From an uncultured Collinsella sp. (GTDB lineage Bacteria > Actinomycetota > Coriobacteriia > Coriobacteriales > Coriobacteriaceae): DNA of 64,000 nt. The DNA lies in assembly GCA_900541205.1 (NCBI GenBank), contig UQIV01000004.1:1-64000 (forward strand), given 5' to 3'. The notes under the pieces were generated by a model that was not told the origin of the DNA, did no database searches, and worked only from the letters and a program-made list of their open reading frames with translations. Positions 7,600 to 15,684 of this stretch are shown here, piece after piece. Numbering within the stretch: position 1 is the stretch's first letter; each line of letters starts with the position of its first letter. The position numbers were made by a program, and so were the translations under genes.

Positions 7600-9000
7600 A
7601 TGGCACAGTATCAGCTGCCCAGCGACTTTTTCTTTGGCGCGGCCATGTCCGGTCCGCAGACCGAGGGCCAGTGGAACCAGGGCGGCAAGCTCGAGAACCT
7701 GTGGGACACCTGGTCCATGCAGGATCTGGGCTCGTTCTATAACCGCGTGGGTTCCTATGCCGGTAACGACTTTATGGCCAAGTACAAGGACGACCTTCGC
7801 ATCATGAAGGACCTGGGCCTGGATACCTATCGCACCTCCATCCAGTGGAGCCGCCTGCTCGATGCCGACGGCAACCTCAACGAGGAGGGTGCTGCGTGGT
7901 ACCACGAGCTGTTCCGCGCTTCCCGCGAGGCAGGCCTGGAGCCGTTCGTCAACCTTTACCACTTCGATATGCCCACCTATCTCTTTGACCGTGGCGGTTG
8001 GGAGAGCCGCGAGGTCGTCGAGGCCTACGCGCATTACGCCGACGTCGCCTTCCGCGAGTTCGGTCAAGAGATCAAGTACTGGTTTACCTTTAACGAGCCC
8101 ATCGTCGAGCCCGAGCAGCGCTACCAGGAGGGCGTGTGGTTCCCGCAGCTCCACGACTTCAACCGTGCTCGCACCGTGCAGTACCACATTTCGCTGGCGC
8201 ACGCGCTGGCTGTTGCCAACTATCGCAAGGCCTATGACAAGGGCGCCGTTCGCGCCGATGCCAAGATCGGCATGATCAACTGCTTCACCCCGGTCTACAC
8301 CAAGGAGAACCCCAGCGAGGCAGACCTCGAGGCCGTGCGTATGACCAGCGGCATCAACAATCGCTGGTGGCTCGACCTTATCACCAAGGGCGAGCTTCCC
8401 GCCGACGTGCTCGACAGCCTGGCCGAGGGCGGCGTCAAGCTTCCGTTCCGCGCCGGTGACCAGGAGATCCTCAAGCAGGGCGTCGTTGACTGGCTTGGCT
8501 GCAACTACTACCATCCCACGCGCGTCCAGGCGCCGGCGAGCAAGATCGACCAGTACGGTCTGCCGCACTTTGCCGACGAGTACGTGTGGCCCGATGCCGT
8601 CATGAACAAGAGCCGCGGCTGGGAGATTTACCCGAAGGGCCTCTACGACTTTGGCATGGACTGCGCCAAGAACTATCCCGATCTTGAGTGGTTCGTCTCC
8701 GAGAACGGCATCGGCATCATGGACGAGTACAAGAATCGTGACGCCGAGGGAACCATTCAGGACGACTATCGCGTCGACTTTGTGCGCCAGCACCTTGAGT
8801 GGGTCGCCAAGGCCATTGACGAAGGGGCCAAGTGCCGCGGCTACCACTACTGGGCCGTCATTGACAACTGGTCCTGGGCAAATGCCTTCAAGAACCGTTA
8901 TGGCTTTGTCGAGGTCGACCTCATGGACGGCTATCAGCGCCGTCTTAAGAAATCGGCAGCTTGGCTCAAGCAGGTCGCCACGACCCACGTGGTGGATTAG
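7600..9000 (+). CDS. GH1 6-phospho-beta-glucosidase/mannosidase-type enzyme (GmuD-like)
   Basis: 466 aa cytoplasmic (beta/alpha)8 hydrolase that should cleave phospho-disaccharides delivered by the adjacent PTS. The acid/base Glu is in FTFNEP (E166) and the nucleophile is in SENG (E368). It starts MAQYQLPSDFFFGAAMSGPQTEG. The ATG at 7600 has GCGAGGAC upstream; an in-frame ATG 144 bases earlier has no ribosome site and would add a tail unlike GH1. It is the first gene of an operon with EIIC, EIIB and EIIA. The sequence differs clearly from the two LacG-type GH1 enzymes later in the window, so a beta-glucoside or beta-mannoside is more likely than lactose. Confidence 0.9.
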   Translation: MAQYQLPSDFFFGAAMSGPQTEGQWNQGGKLENLWDTWSMQDLGSFYNRVGSYAGNDFMAKYKDDLRIMKDLGLDTYRTSIQWSRLLDADGNLNEEGAAWYHELFRASREAGLEPFVNLYHFDMPTYLFDRGGWESREVVEAYAHYADVAFREFGQEIKYWFTFNEPIVEPEQRYQEGVWFPQLHDFNRARTVQYHISLAHALAVANYRKAYDKGAVRADAKIGMINCFTPVYTKENPSEADLEAVRMTSGINNRWWLDLITKGELPADVLDSLAEGGVKLPFRAGDQEILKQGVVDWLGCNYYHPTRVQAPASKIDQYGLPHFADEYVWPDAVMNKSRGWEIYPKGLYDFGMDCAKNYPDLEWFVSENGIGIMDEYKNRDAEGTIQDDYRVDFVRQHLEWVAKAIDEGAKCRGYHYWAVIDNWSWANAFKNRYGFVEVDLMDGYQRRLKKSAAWLKQVATTHVVD

Positions 9001-9005
9001 CGATC

Positions 9006-9038
9006 GGGCGCTCAGCCCCAAAACGGGCGCTCAGCCCC
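9006..9038. repeat. Two direct copies of GGGCGCTCAGCCCC
   Basis: The 14-mer occurs at 9006-9019 and 9025-9038, 19 bp apart, right after the GH1 stop. Each copy can form a small GGGC/GCCC hairpin. The function is unknown; it may tune the GH1-to-EIIC transcript. Confidence 0.6.
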
Positions 9039-9135
9039 TGCGCAAACGCGCAATAACATTGGCACATCTGGTGGCAGAGGGCGACAGACCACCGTGCGCA
9101 TAGGAAAAGGCCGGATTTGAAAGTTAGGAGCAATC

Positions 9136-10488
9136 ATGGCCAGTGACAACGGAAAGAGCTTCCTCGACAAATTTGCCGAGGTCTCTGCGAAGGTGGGAAA
9201 CCAGGTTCATCTGCGTTCCCTGCGCGATGCCTTCGCGACCATCACGCCGCTCTATATCCTTGCGGGTATCGCGGTTCTTATCAACAACGTCGTGTTCCCT
9301 CTGTTCCCGCTCGATGCGGCGGGCCTCGCCAACCTCCAGACCTGGGGCTCGGCAATCACCCTGGGCACCCTTAACGTGTCCGCCATTATCCTGGCCGGTC
9401 TGATTGGCTACAGCCTCGCCAAGAACGAGCGTTTCGATAACCCGCTTGCCTGCGTGGTTGTCGCTATCTCTGCCTTCGTCATCATGATGCCGCAGCAGAT
9501 CACCGCCACCCTTGCCGCCACGAGCCCGCTTCTCACCGACAAGATCACCTCCGCCGAGGTCACCGGTGCCCTTTCGACCGCCAACACCGGTACCAACGGC
9601 CTGTTCTCGGCCATCATCATCGCCCTGCTCTCCACGACGCTCTTCATCAAGATCTCGGGCGTCGAGAAGCTCAAGGTCAAGCTGGGCGAGGGCGTACCTC
9701 CTGCGGTCTCCAACTCCTTCAACGTCATGATCCCAATGCTGCTCAACCTCTCGATCTTCGCTATCGCCTCGGCCCTGCTCGCCGTCTGCGCCGGCACCGA
9801 CCTGTGCACCATCATCTCCACCTGCATCTCCAACCCGCTCAAGAGCATCATGAACGCCGGTCCGTGGGCTGTCATCCTCATCTACACCCTCGCCAACCTG
9901 CTGTTCTGCGTTGGTATTCACCAGTCCACCATCTCGGGCGCTACCGTCGAGCCGATCCTGACCATGCTCATCGTCGACAACATGGCTACCTTTGCCGCCG
10001 GCGGTACCATCCAGCCCGATCACTACATGAACATGCAGATCGTCAACAGCTTCGCCCTCATCGGCGGCTCGGGCTGCACCCTCATGCTGCTGCTCGACAC
10101 CTTCCTGTTCTCCAAGAACAAGGCCTCCAAGACCGTTGCCAAGATGGCCATTCTGCCTGGCCTGTTCAACATCAACGAGCCGGTCATCTACGGTTACCCC
10201 ATCGTGTACAACCTGCCGCTCATGATTCCGTTCGTGCTTCTTCCCGACCTGTTCATCGGTGTCACCTATGGCCTGACCTGCGCTGGCATCATCAGCCCCT
10301 GCATCGCTCAGGTGCCTTGGACCATGCCGCCCGTCATCAACGCCCTGCTTGCTACGGGCTTTGACTGGCGCGCCGGCGTGTGGCAGGCTCTGGAGCTGGT
10401 CATCGGCATGGCTGTCTACCTGCCCTTTATGAGGATCTCCGAGAAGGCCATCGCCAAGCAGGAGGCCCTCGCCGAGCAGAACGCCTAG
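9136..10488 (+). CDS. PTS EIIC, lactose/cellobiose family (GmuC/CelB-like)
   Basis: 450 aa polytopic permease of the Lac-class PTS. It begins MASDNGKSFLDKFAEVSAKVGNQVHLRSLRD and has about ten hydrophobic segments. The family substrate-site regions are visible: GIHQSTISGATVEPIL, and FNINEPVIYGYPIVYNLPL, which carries the conserved NEP-hhyG-PhhhN motif. It forms the membrane channel that works with the EIIB and EIIA encoded next. TTAGGAG lies seven bases before the ATG. It is separated from EIIB by 150 bp containing a stem-loop. Confidence 0.95.
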   Translation: MASDNGKSFLDKFAEVSAKVGNQVHLRSLRDAFATITPLYILAGIAVLINNVVFPLFPLDAAGLANLQTWGSAITLGTLNVSAIILAGLIGYSLAKNERFDNPLACVVVAISAFVIMMPQQITATLAATSPLLTDKITSAEVTGALSTANTGTNGLFSAIIIALLSTTLFIKISGVEKLKVKLGEGVPPAVSNSFNVMIPMLLNLSIFAIASALLAVCAGTDLCTIISTCISNPLKSIMNAGPWAVILIYTLANLLFCVGIHQSTISGATVEPILTMLIVDNMATFAAGGTIQPDHYMNMQIVNSFALIGGSGCTLMLLLDTFLFSKNKASKTVAKMAILPGLFNINEPVIYGYPIVYNLPLMIPFVLLPDLFIGVTYGLTCAGIISPCIAQVPWTMPPVINALLATGFDWRAGVWQALELVIGMAVYLPFMRISEKAIAKQEALAEQNA

Positions 10489-10510
10489 CGTTTGTCCATT
10501 CCACCCTTGC

Positions 10511-10551
10511 GGGTACCGATGCTTGGTACCGGTACCCGTATCTCCTTTTTT
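10511..10551 (+). terminator. Intercistronic stem-loop with T-run between EIIC and EIIB
   Basis: GGGTACCG (10511-10518) pairs with CGGTACCC (10530-10537), followed after a gap by TTTTTT (10546-10551). It is weak as a terminator because the T-run is offset. It may allow partial read-through and unequal subunit levels. Confidence 0.5.
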
Positions 10552-10638
10552 GCCTAAACGTGCAAAACAGGGGAAAGATAACCACAAGGATTTATCCAGT
10601 TTGTCGTCTGCGCGCCGCGCAGTTATAAGGAGGAAACC

Positions 10639-10941
10639 ATGAAGAAGATCATGCTTTGCTGCAATGCCGGCATGTCCACGAGTCTGCTGGTCCAGAAGAT
10701 GCAGTCCGAGGTCGCGAGCCGTGGTCTGGACATCGAGGTCGAAGCCCGTCCTATGAATGAGGCCCACGATCACCTGGACGAGTGCGACATCCTGCTGCTC
10801 GGCCCGCAGATCGGCTACACCAAGGGCGACTTTGAGAAGGAGGCCGCCGGCCGTTTCCCGGTCGAGGTCATCAACATGGTCGACTATGGCCGCATGAACG
10901 CCGCCGGCATCATCGACCACTGCGTCAGCGTGATGGGCTAG
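10639..10941 (+). CDS. PTS EIIB, lactose/cellobiose family (GmuB/CelA-like)
   Basis: 100 aa cytoplasmic phosphocarrier. The phosphorylated Cys is in MKKIMLCCNAGMSTSLLVQKM (the second Cys of CCNAGMST, by analogy with the CSAGMSTS loop). It continues DECDILLLGPQIGYTKGDF as in cellobiose EIIBs. It transfers phosphate from EIIA to the sugar on EIIC. AAGGAGGAAACC gives a strong ribosome site. It is followed immediately by EIIA. Confidence 0.95.
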   Translation: MKKIMLCCNAGMSTSLLVQKMQSEVASRGLDIEVEARPMNEAHDHLDECDILLLGPQIGYTKGDFEKEAAGRFPVEVINMVDYGRMNAAGIIDHCVSVMG

Positions 10942-10950
10942 GTGCAGCGC

Positions 10951-11283
10951 ATGGAGGATATGAACGAACTGCAGATGACCTGCTTCGAGATCATCAGCTA
11001 CGTCGGTACCGCCAAGAGCATGTACATCAACGCCGTGCAGAAGGCCAAGGAGGGCGATTTCGACGCCGCCGAGGAGCTCATTAAGCAGGGCGACGAGGCC
11101 TATAACGGCGGCCACGATGTTCACATGGGACTTCTTAAGAAGGAGGCCAATGGCGAGCGCAACGGCGAGGCCCCGCTGATTCTGCTGCACGCCGAGGACC
11201 AGATGGCCGGCACCGAGACCATGCGCGTCATGGCCACGGAGCTCATTGAGGTCCACAAACAGCTACAGGCACTCAAGGCCTAG
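10951..11283 (+). CDS. PTS EIIA, lactose/cellobiose family (GmuA/LacF-like)
   Basis: 110 aa all-helical EIIA. The phosphorylated His is in LILLHAEDQMAGTE, and the trimer-type helices NELQMTCFEIISYVGTAKS and AEELIKQGDEAYNGGHDVH are typical. The ATG at 10951 has AGGTG six bases before it. A GTG at 10942, directly after the EIIB stop, and an ATG at 10960 are alternatives. It is the only lactose-class EIIA in this window, which matters because the two LacE-like permeases later have none beside them. Confidence 0.93.
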   Translation: MEDMNELQMTCFEIISYVGTAKSMYINAVQKAKEGDFDAAEELIKQGDEAYNGGHDVHMGLLKKEANGERNGEAPLILLHAEDQMAGTETMRVMATELIEVHKQLQALKA

Positions 11284-11340
11284 CTGGCGTTTTCGCCGCG
11301 ACGGATCGTGCGGTTCGCATACAATCCAGTCCCTTTTGCA

Positions 11341-11374
11341 GGCGCCGGGAGTCTCCCTCTCCCGGCGCTTTTTG
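11341..11374 (+). terminator. Rho-independent terminator after the gmu-like PTS genes
   Basis: GGCGCCGGGAG pairs with CTCCCGGCGC around TCTCCCT and is followed by TTTTTG, 60 bp after the EIIA stop. Confidence 0.88.
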
Positions 11375-11429
11375 TTTGGCGAGTTGCTGAGCGTCATTGC
11401 TCGTTGAGCGGGCGGACGTTTCCCCAGAT

Positions 11430-11472
11430 AAAACCTGCCAAAACAAACCTGTCCCTTTTTGGCGGGTTTTTG
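11430..11472. repeat. Palindrome with AACCTGTCCC core before the ROK kinase
   Basis: AAACCTGCCAAAA (11431-11443) pairs with TTTTTGGCGGGTTT (11456-11469); the loop holds AAACCTGTCCC. It resembles a terminator but shares the (G)GGACAGGTT core with the palindrome at 12480, on the other side of the same gene. Confidence 0.5.
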
Positions 11473-11524
11473 TCTTGAGAGCGGTACCATACAGGCAATG
11501 TTTAAACGAGAAAGGTGGGCTCTC

Positions 11525-12478
11525 ATGGAACCTAAGCAGTACTACATCGGCATTGACGTCGGCGGCACTTCGGTTAAGGAGGGCCTGTTCGACGAGGACG
11601 GCAACCTGCTTGCCAAGGCCAGCGTGCCCACGCCTCCCATCATCGACGCTGCGGGCTTTGCCGCGGTAACCGAGGCTATCGACCAGGTGGTCGCCAAGGC
11701 TCAGATTCCGCGCGCCTTTGTGGCGGGCATCGGCCTGGCCGTTCCGTGCCCCATTCCGGCTGCGGGCGATGCCAAGGTCAAGGCGAACATCTCCATCAAC
11801 CTGCCCGAGCTTAAGATTGCCATTCAGGAGCACTGCCCCGACGCGGTCGTAAAGTACGAGAACGACGCCAACGCCGCCGCCATGGGCGAGGCCTGGCTCG
11901 GCTCTGCCAAGGGCGTGCAGAACGTGGTGATGGTCACCATCGGTACCGGCGTGGGCGGCGGCGTCATCATCAACGGCGACGTTGTGTCGGGCGTTGTGGG
12001 TGCCGGCGGCGAGATTGGTCACATGTGCCTGAACCCCGACGAGGAGCGTACCTGCGGCTGCGGCGGCCATGGCCACCTGGAGCAGTATTCCAGCGCCACC
12101 GGCGTGGTGAGCAATTACCTGGCCGAGTGCAAGGCTGCGGGCGTCGAGCCCATCGAGCTCACCGGTCCTTCCGATTCCAAGGACGTATTCCAAGCCTGCC
12201 GCGAGGGCGATAAGCTCGCGCTTGCCGCGGCCGATACCATGGCCGACTACCTCGGCCGTGCCCTGGCGCTTATCGCCAACGTGGTCGACCCTGAGATGTT
12301 CCTCATCGGCGGCGGCGCCTCCGCCTCGGCCGATGTCTACCTCGACGCCGTGCGCGAGCACTTTAAGCAGTACGCGTTTTCCGTCTCGCGCGAGACGCCC
12401 ATCGAGGTCGCCTCGCTCGGCAACGACGCCGGTATCATCGGTGCCGCCTACGTAGCCCTGCGCGCCGCCGGTAAATAG
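11525..12478 (+). CDS. ROK-family sugar kinase (glucokinase/mannokinase, GmuE-like)
   Basis: 317 aa. The ATP site is IGIDVGGTSVKEGLFDEDG at the N-terminus; TIGTGVGGGVIINGD and GAGGEIGHM follow, with the catalytic Asp in YENDANAAAMGE. The ROK zinc motif CxCGxxGCxE reads CGCGGHGHLE, so the third Cys is His. GAAAGGTGGG precedes the ATG at 11525. It likely phosphorylates the free hexose released by the upstream phosphoglycosidase. In the gmu operon the ROK kinase (GmuE) has the same place. Glucose versus mannose specificity cannot be read from sequence. Confidence 0.9.
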   Translation: MEPKQYYIGIDVGGTSVKEGLFDEDGNLLAKASVPTPPIIDAAGFAAVTEAIDQVVAKAQIPRAFVAGIGLAVPCPIPAAGDAKVKANISINLPELKIAIQEHCPDAVVKYENDANAAAMGEAWLGSAKGVQNVVMVTIGTGVGGGVIINGDVVSGVVGAGGEIGHMCLNPDEERTCGCGGHGHLEQYSSATGVVSNYLAECKAAGVEPIELTGPSDSKDVFQACREGDKLALAAADTMADYLGRALALIANVVDPEMFLIGGGASASADVYLDAVREHFKQYAFSVSRETPIEVASLGNDAGIIGAAYVALRAAGK

Positions 12479-12479
12479 C

Positions 12480-12525
12480 TGGTGCAAGGGGGACAGGTTA
12501 CTTTGCACCAACATGGTGCAAAAGG
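12480..12525. repeat. Palindrome GGTGCAAGGGGGACAGGTT...TGCACC
   Basis: TGGTGCAA and TTTGCACCA flank GGGGGACAGGTTAC, with a third partial copy (TGGTGCAAAAGGG) adjoining. It belongs to the GGGAC-core palindromes scattered through the window. Confidence 0.55.
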
Positions 12526-12646
12526 GATAGCCTTGGCCCCCGTGCCTGCGCCCCAAAATGTGCCGCGACCCTTCCGTCTGCGAAGGCTCGGCATCGGCGT
12601 GCTACCATAGCTACGTCCAAGTACACATATCAAGTGGAGGATATCC

Positions 12647-13570
12647 ATGGCAAACGTTCTTGTCTTTGGTCACCAGAACCCCGATAACGATGCCATCATG
12701 AGCGCCGTCGTCCTGTCTCAGCTGCTCAACCAGGTTGAGTATGCCGGCAACACCTACGAGGCCTGCGCCCTTGGCCAGCTTCCGGCCGAGTCCGCCAAGC
12801 TGCTCGCCGACGCCGGCATCGCCGAGCCCCGCGTGATCGAGTCCGTCGAGGCCGGTCAGCTCGTCGTCCTCACCGACCACAACGAGTCCGCCCAGTCCGT
12901 CGCTGGCCTTAAGGACGCCACGGTCTTTGGCGTTGTCGACCATCACCGCATCGGCGACTTCGAGACCGCCGGCCCGCTGCACTACATCTGCCTGCCCTGG
13001 GGCTCCAGCTGCACCATCGTCACCAAGCTCGCCGGCGTGCTCGGCGTTGAGCTTTCCGACGTCCAGGCCAAGCTGCTGCTCTCGGCCATGATGACCGACA
13101 CGCTCATGCTCAAGAGCCCCACCACCACCGATGTCGACCGCGCCGTCGCCGCTAAGCTCGGCGAGCAGGTGGGCGTCGATCCGGTCAAGTTTGGCATGGA
13201 GGTCTTCCTCACCCGTCCGTCCGGCTCCTTCACCGCCGCCGAGATGGTCGGCAACGACATCAAGATGTTCGAGCCCGCCGGCAAGAAACTGCTCATTGGC
13301 CAGTACGAGACCGTCGACAAGACCCGTGCTCTCGGCATGATCGACGAGATCCGCGAGGCCATGCGCGCCTACGCCGCCGAGAAGGGTGCCGACGGCATCG
13401 TCCTGTGCATCACCGACATCATGGAGGAGGGCTCGCAGGTCCTGCTCGAGGGCGAGACCGAGGCCGCTCAGAAGGGTCTGGGCATTGCCGACGAGCACGA
13501 CGGCGTCTGGATGCCGGGCGTCCTCTCCCGTAAGAAGCAGGTCGCTGCCCCCATCATGGCCGCCTGCTAG
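12647..13570 (+). CDS. ppaC: Manganese-dependent inorganic pyrophosphatase (family II, DHH)
   Basis: 307 aa, the usual length for family II enzymes without a CBS insert. The metal ligands are visible: GHQNPDNDA near the N-terminus, TDHNE, and the DHH signature VDHHRIGDF. The C-terminal DHHA2 domain ends in the substrate-binding SRKKQVAAP. It hydrolyses pyrophosphate in the cytoplasm and needs Mn2+/Co2+. GTGGAGGATATCC upstream is a strong ribosome site. A promoter-like TACCAT lies at about 12602. It stands alone, closed by a strong terminator. Confidence 0.97.
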   Translation: MANVLVFGHQNPDNDAIMSAVVLSQLLNQVEYAGNTYEACALGQLPAESAKLLADAGIAEPRVIESVEAGQLVVLTDHNESAQSVAGLKDATVFGVVDHHRIGDFETAGPLHYICLPWGSSCTIVTKLAGVLGVELSDVQAKLLLSAMMTDTLMLKSPTTTDVDRAVAAKLGEQVGVDPVKFGMEVFLTRPSGSFTAAEMVGNDIKMFEPAGKKLLIGQYETVDKTRALGMIDEIREAMRAYAAEKGADGIVLCITDIMEEGSQVLLEGETEAAQKGLGIADEHDGVWMPGVLSRKKQVAAPIMAAC

Positions 13571-13588
13571 GTTCAGTTGACCTAACAC

Positions 13589-13631
13589 AACGACCGGATC
13601 GCGGACGCCCCGCGCTCCGGTCGTTTTTTGT
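13589..13631 (+). terminator. Terminator after ppaC
   Basis: AACGACCGGA (13589-13598) pairs with TCCGGTCGTT (13616-13625), with an inner GCG stem and TTTTTT. Confidence 0.9.
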
Positions 13632-13767
13632 GCACGCGCCGCGTTGTCTCTTGGACAGGCGCGCCCGTGCCGTTGAGCAAATAATGTTCAACCTGTGGTT
13701 CCGCTTTTCGGCCGAGCTTGTGCGGTATCCGTGCAGGGTAGGCTAGATGCAAGCGTAATACGTTAGA

Positions 13768-13822
13768 GCGCGGCACCGCCGATTTGGTGGGCCGTGCTTT
13801 TTTAAGACGGGAGCCTTCCCGT
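13768..13822 (+). promoter_or_regulatory. Attenuator-like hairpin pair in the nhaA leader
   Basis: GCGCGGC-A-CCGCC pairs with GGTGGGCCGTGC (one bulged A, two G-U pairs) around GATTT and is followed by TTTTTT (13798-13803). A second stem ACGGGA/TTCCCGT follows at 13807-13822, and nhaA starts 14 bp later. A promoter-like TTGTGC-N17-TAGGCT lies just upstream, so the terminator would fall in the nhaA leader. The palindrome GTTGAGCA-N5-TGTTCAAC (~13673-13693) could be an operator. Confidence 0.6.
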
Positions 13823-13836
13823 GAAAGGAGCCGCCC

Positions 13837-15195
13837 ATGGCAGCACCCGAGCAGCTGTTCAACGTTCGTGAGCGCAAGCGTTTTGAACGTCACGACATCT
13901 GGGAGCGCATCGCCGAGAACGGCACGATTTCTGCCGCCGTCATGGTCTTCGCCGCCATCGCCGCCGTTATCTGCGCCAACACCGATGCCTACGAGGCCAT
14001 CCATCACTTTTTGGAGACCCCGCTGTACGTGGGTCTGGGGCATTTCACGGCCGGTCTCACCGTCGAGCTTTTCGTCAACGATTTCCTCATGGCGATCTTC
14101 TTTTTGCTGGTGGGCATCGAGCTTAAGTACGAGATGACGGTCGGCGAGCTCAAGAACCCGCGCCAGGCCATGCTCCCCATGCTGGCCGCCGTGGGCGGCG
14201 TCGTCGTTCCCGCGTGCATCTACCTGATCTTTAACCATGCCGGCGCTCGCAACGGTTGGGCCATCCCCATGGCAACCGATATTGCCTTTGCGCTGGGCGT
14301 GCTGTCGCTTTTGGGCAATCGCGTGCCCAACGGCGTGCGCGTGTTTTTCTCGACGCTCGCTATCGCCGACGACCTTATCTCCATCGCCGCCATCGCCATC
14401 TTCTACGGCCAGAGCCCCAATCTGTTTTGGTTGGGCGCCGCAGCGGTTGTGACCTGTGCGCTCGTGTGGCTCAACAAGACGCAGCACTACCGTCTTGCCC
14501 CGTATTCGGTGCTGGGCCTTGTGCTGTGGTTCTGCATGTTCAAGAGCGGCGTACATGCCACGCTCGCCGGCGTCATCCTGGCCTTTACCATCCCGGCCAA
14601 GTGTGGCGTCAAGCTCGATAGCCTGACCGATTGGCTGGGCGAGTGCCTGCCGCTGCTCGACGACCGCTACGACGACGAGGCGCACATCCTGGGTCAGCAC
14701 GACTTTACCGTCTCGACCACCAAGGTCGAGCGTGTCATGCACCGCGTGACCCCGCCGCTCATCCGCATGGAGCGTCTGATTTCCACGCCGGTCAACTTTG
14801 TGATCCTGCCGATCTTTGCGTTCGTGAACGCGCAGGTTCGCCTAGTGGGCGTGGACATGAGCACGCTGCTCACCGACCCGGTGACGCTCGGCGTGTACTT
14901 TGGCATGCTGCTGGGCAAGCCGATCGGCATCTTTGGCATGACGTTCGCCTTGGTCAAGCTCAAGGCCTGCGAGCTACCGCGCAACGTCAACTGGCACATG
15001 ATTGCCGGCGTGGGTATTCTGGGCGGCATCGGCTTTACCATGTCGATTCTCATCAGCGGTCTCGCCTTCCCGACGGCCCAGTTTGAGGTTCTTGCTGCCA
15101 AGGCTGCCATTCTTGCCGGTTCGGTCACCGCTGCCGTGCTCGGCATGATCTACATGAGTGTGATCTGCAAGCATCCCGCGCCCAAGGACGAGTAA
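13837..15195 (+). CDS. nhaA: Na+/H+ antiporter NhaA
   Basis: 452 aa inner-membrane antiporter that exchanges H+ for Na+/Li+. Hallmarks: the GIELKYE segment, ATDIAFALGVLSLLG with D148 (equivalent of E. coli D133), and LAIADDL with the D178-D179 pair (equivalent of D163-D164). The C-terminal half has GKPIGI and GGIGFTMSILIS. A loop of about 70 residues between membrane helices (~265-330) makes it longer than the E. coli protein (388 aa). GTGAAAGGAG provides the ribosome site. Its leader holds a terminator-like hairpin that may gate expression. Confidence 0.96.
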   Translation: MAAPEQLFNVRERKRFERHDIWERIAENGTISAAVMVFAAIAAVICANTDAYEAIHHFLETPLYVGLGHFTAGLTVELFVNDFLMAIFFLLVGIELKYEMTVGELKNPRQAMLPMLAAVGGVVVPACIYLIFNHAGARNGWAIPMATDIAFALGVLSLLGNRVPNGVRVFFSTLAIADDLISIAAIAIFYGQSPNLFWLGAAAVVTCALVWLNKTQHYRLAPYSVLGLVLWFCMFKSGVHATLAGVILAFTIPAKCGVKLDSLTDWLGECLPLLDDRYDDEAHILGQHDFTVSTTKVERVMHRVTPPLIRMERLISTPVNFVILPIFAFVNAQVRLVGVDMSTLLTDPVTLGVYFGMLLGKPIGIFGMTFALVKLKACELPRNVNWHMIAGVGILGGIGFTMSILISGLAFPTAQFEVLAAKAAILAGSVTAAVLGMIYMSVICKHPAPKDE

Positions 15196-15213
15196 AAGCA
15201 CATACAAGTTTGA

Positions 15214-15251
15214 AAACGCCGCCTGTGAACACCATCACAGGCGGCGTTTTA
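15214..15251. terminator. Bidirectional terminator between nhaA and the small hypothetical gene
   Basis: ACGCCGCCTGTGA (15216-15228) is the exact reverse complement of 15235-15247, with AAAA before and TTTTA after. Confidence 0.9.
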
Positions 15252-15279
15252 GTCATTCGGGACGTTCTTAATGACTAGG
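15251..15279. repeat. Single copy of the GGGACGTTCTTAATGACTAG repeat
   Basis: AGTCATTCGGGACGTTCTTA followed by ATGACTAGG is a near-copy of the arm of the large palindrome at 51821-52002. It ends two bases from the stop codon of the minus-strand gene at 15281. Confidence 0.65.
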
Positions 15280-15280
15280 T

Positions 15281-15535
15281 TTATTCCACGGTGCCGTAGA
15301 CGGCGCCCCAGCCGTGGGCGGCCAAGGCGGAGTTGAGCTGGTCGCAAAGTGACTGGCGGTCGTAATAGCCGGGCGGTAGCAGGTTGACGATCTCCATGAG
15401 ATCGGGTGCCAGGTCCAAGATTTCGGCCTGTACGATCAGATCCAGGCGGTCGATGGCGTGACGGTCGTAAAATAGTCCGTCGACCAGGCGCTGCAGGTCG
15501 CCGAATTCTTCGGCCTGGAACGATCCGTACTCCAT
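15281..15535 (-). CDS. Small conserved hypothetical protein (84 aa)
   Basis: Starts at an ATG four bases after AAGGAGG; an upstream ATG 51 bases earlier lacks a ribosome site. The product is acidic, with no membrane segment: MEYGSFQAEEFGDLQRLVDG, then LLPPGYYDRQSLCDQLNSAL and AHGWGAVYGTVE. The LPPG-Y-R-x-L-CDQLNSA-x-x-HGW pattern looks conserved in style, but I cannot assign a family. The gene is alone between two plus-strand genes and ends against a repeat. Confidence 0.75.
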   Translation of the reverse strand: MEYGSFQAEEFGDLQRLVDGLFYDRHAIDRLDLIVQAEILDLAPDLMEIVNLLPPGYYDRQSLCDQLNSALAAHGWGAVYGTVE

Positions 15536-15684
15536 AGTGCCTCCTTGGGCGCTCCACGCCGGCATGCGCGGCGATTCGTAATTCATTGCGATGGACTTAA
15601 TCTATCACGGCTTCATAACGTTGCGACGGTGGCGGTCTATACTTAGAAGAATTGCAACGTACCGCTTCGTGAAAGGTCGCACCC

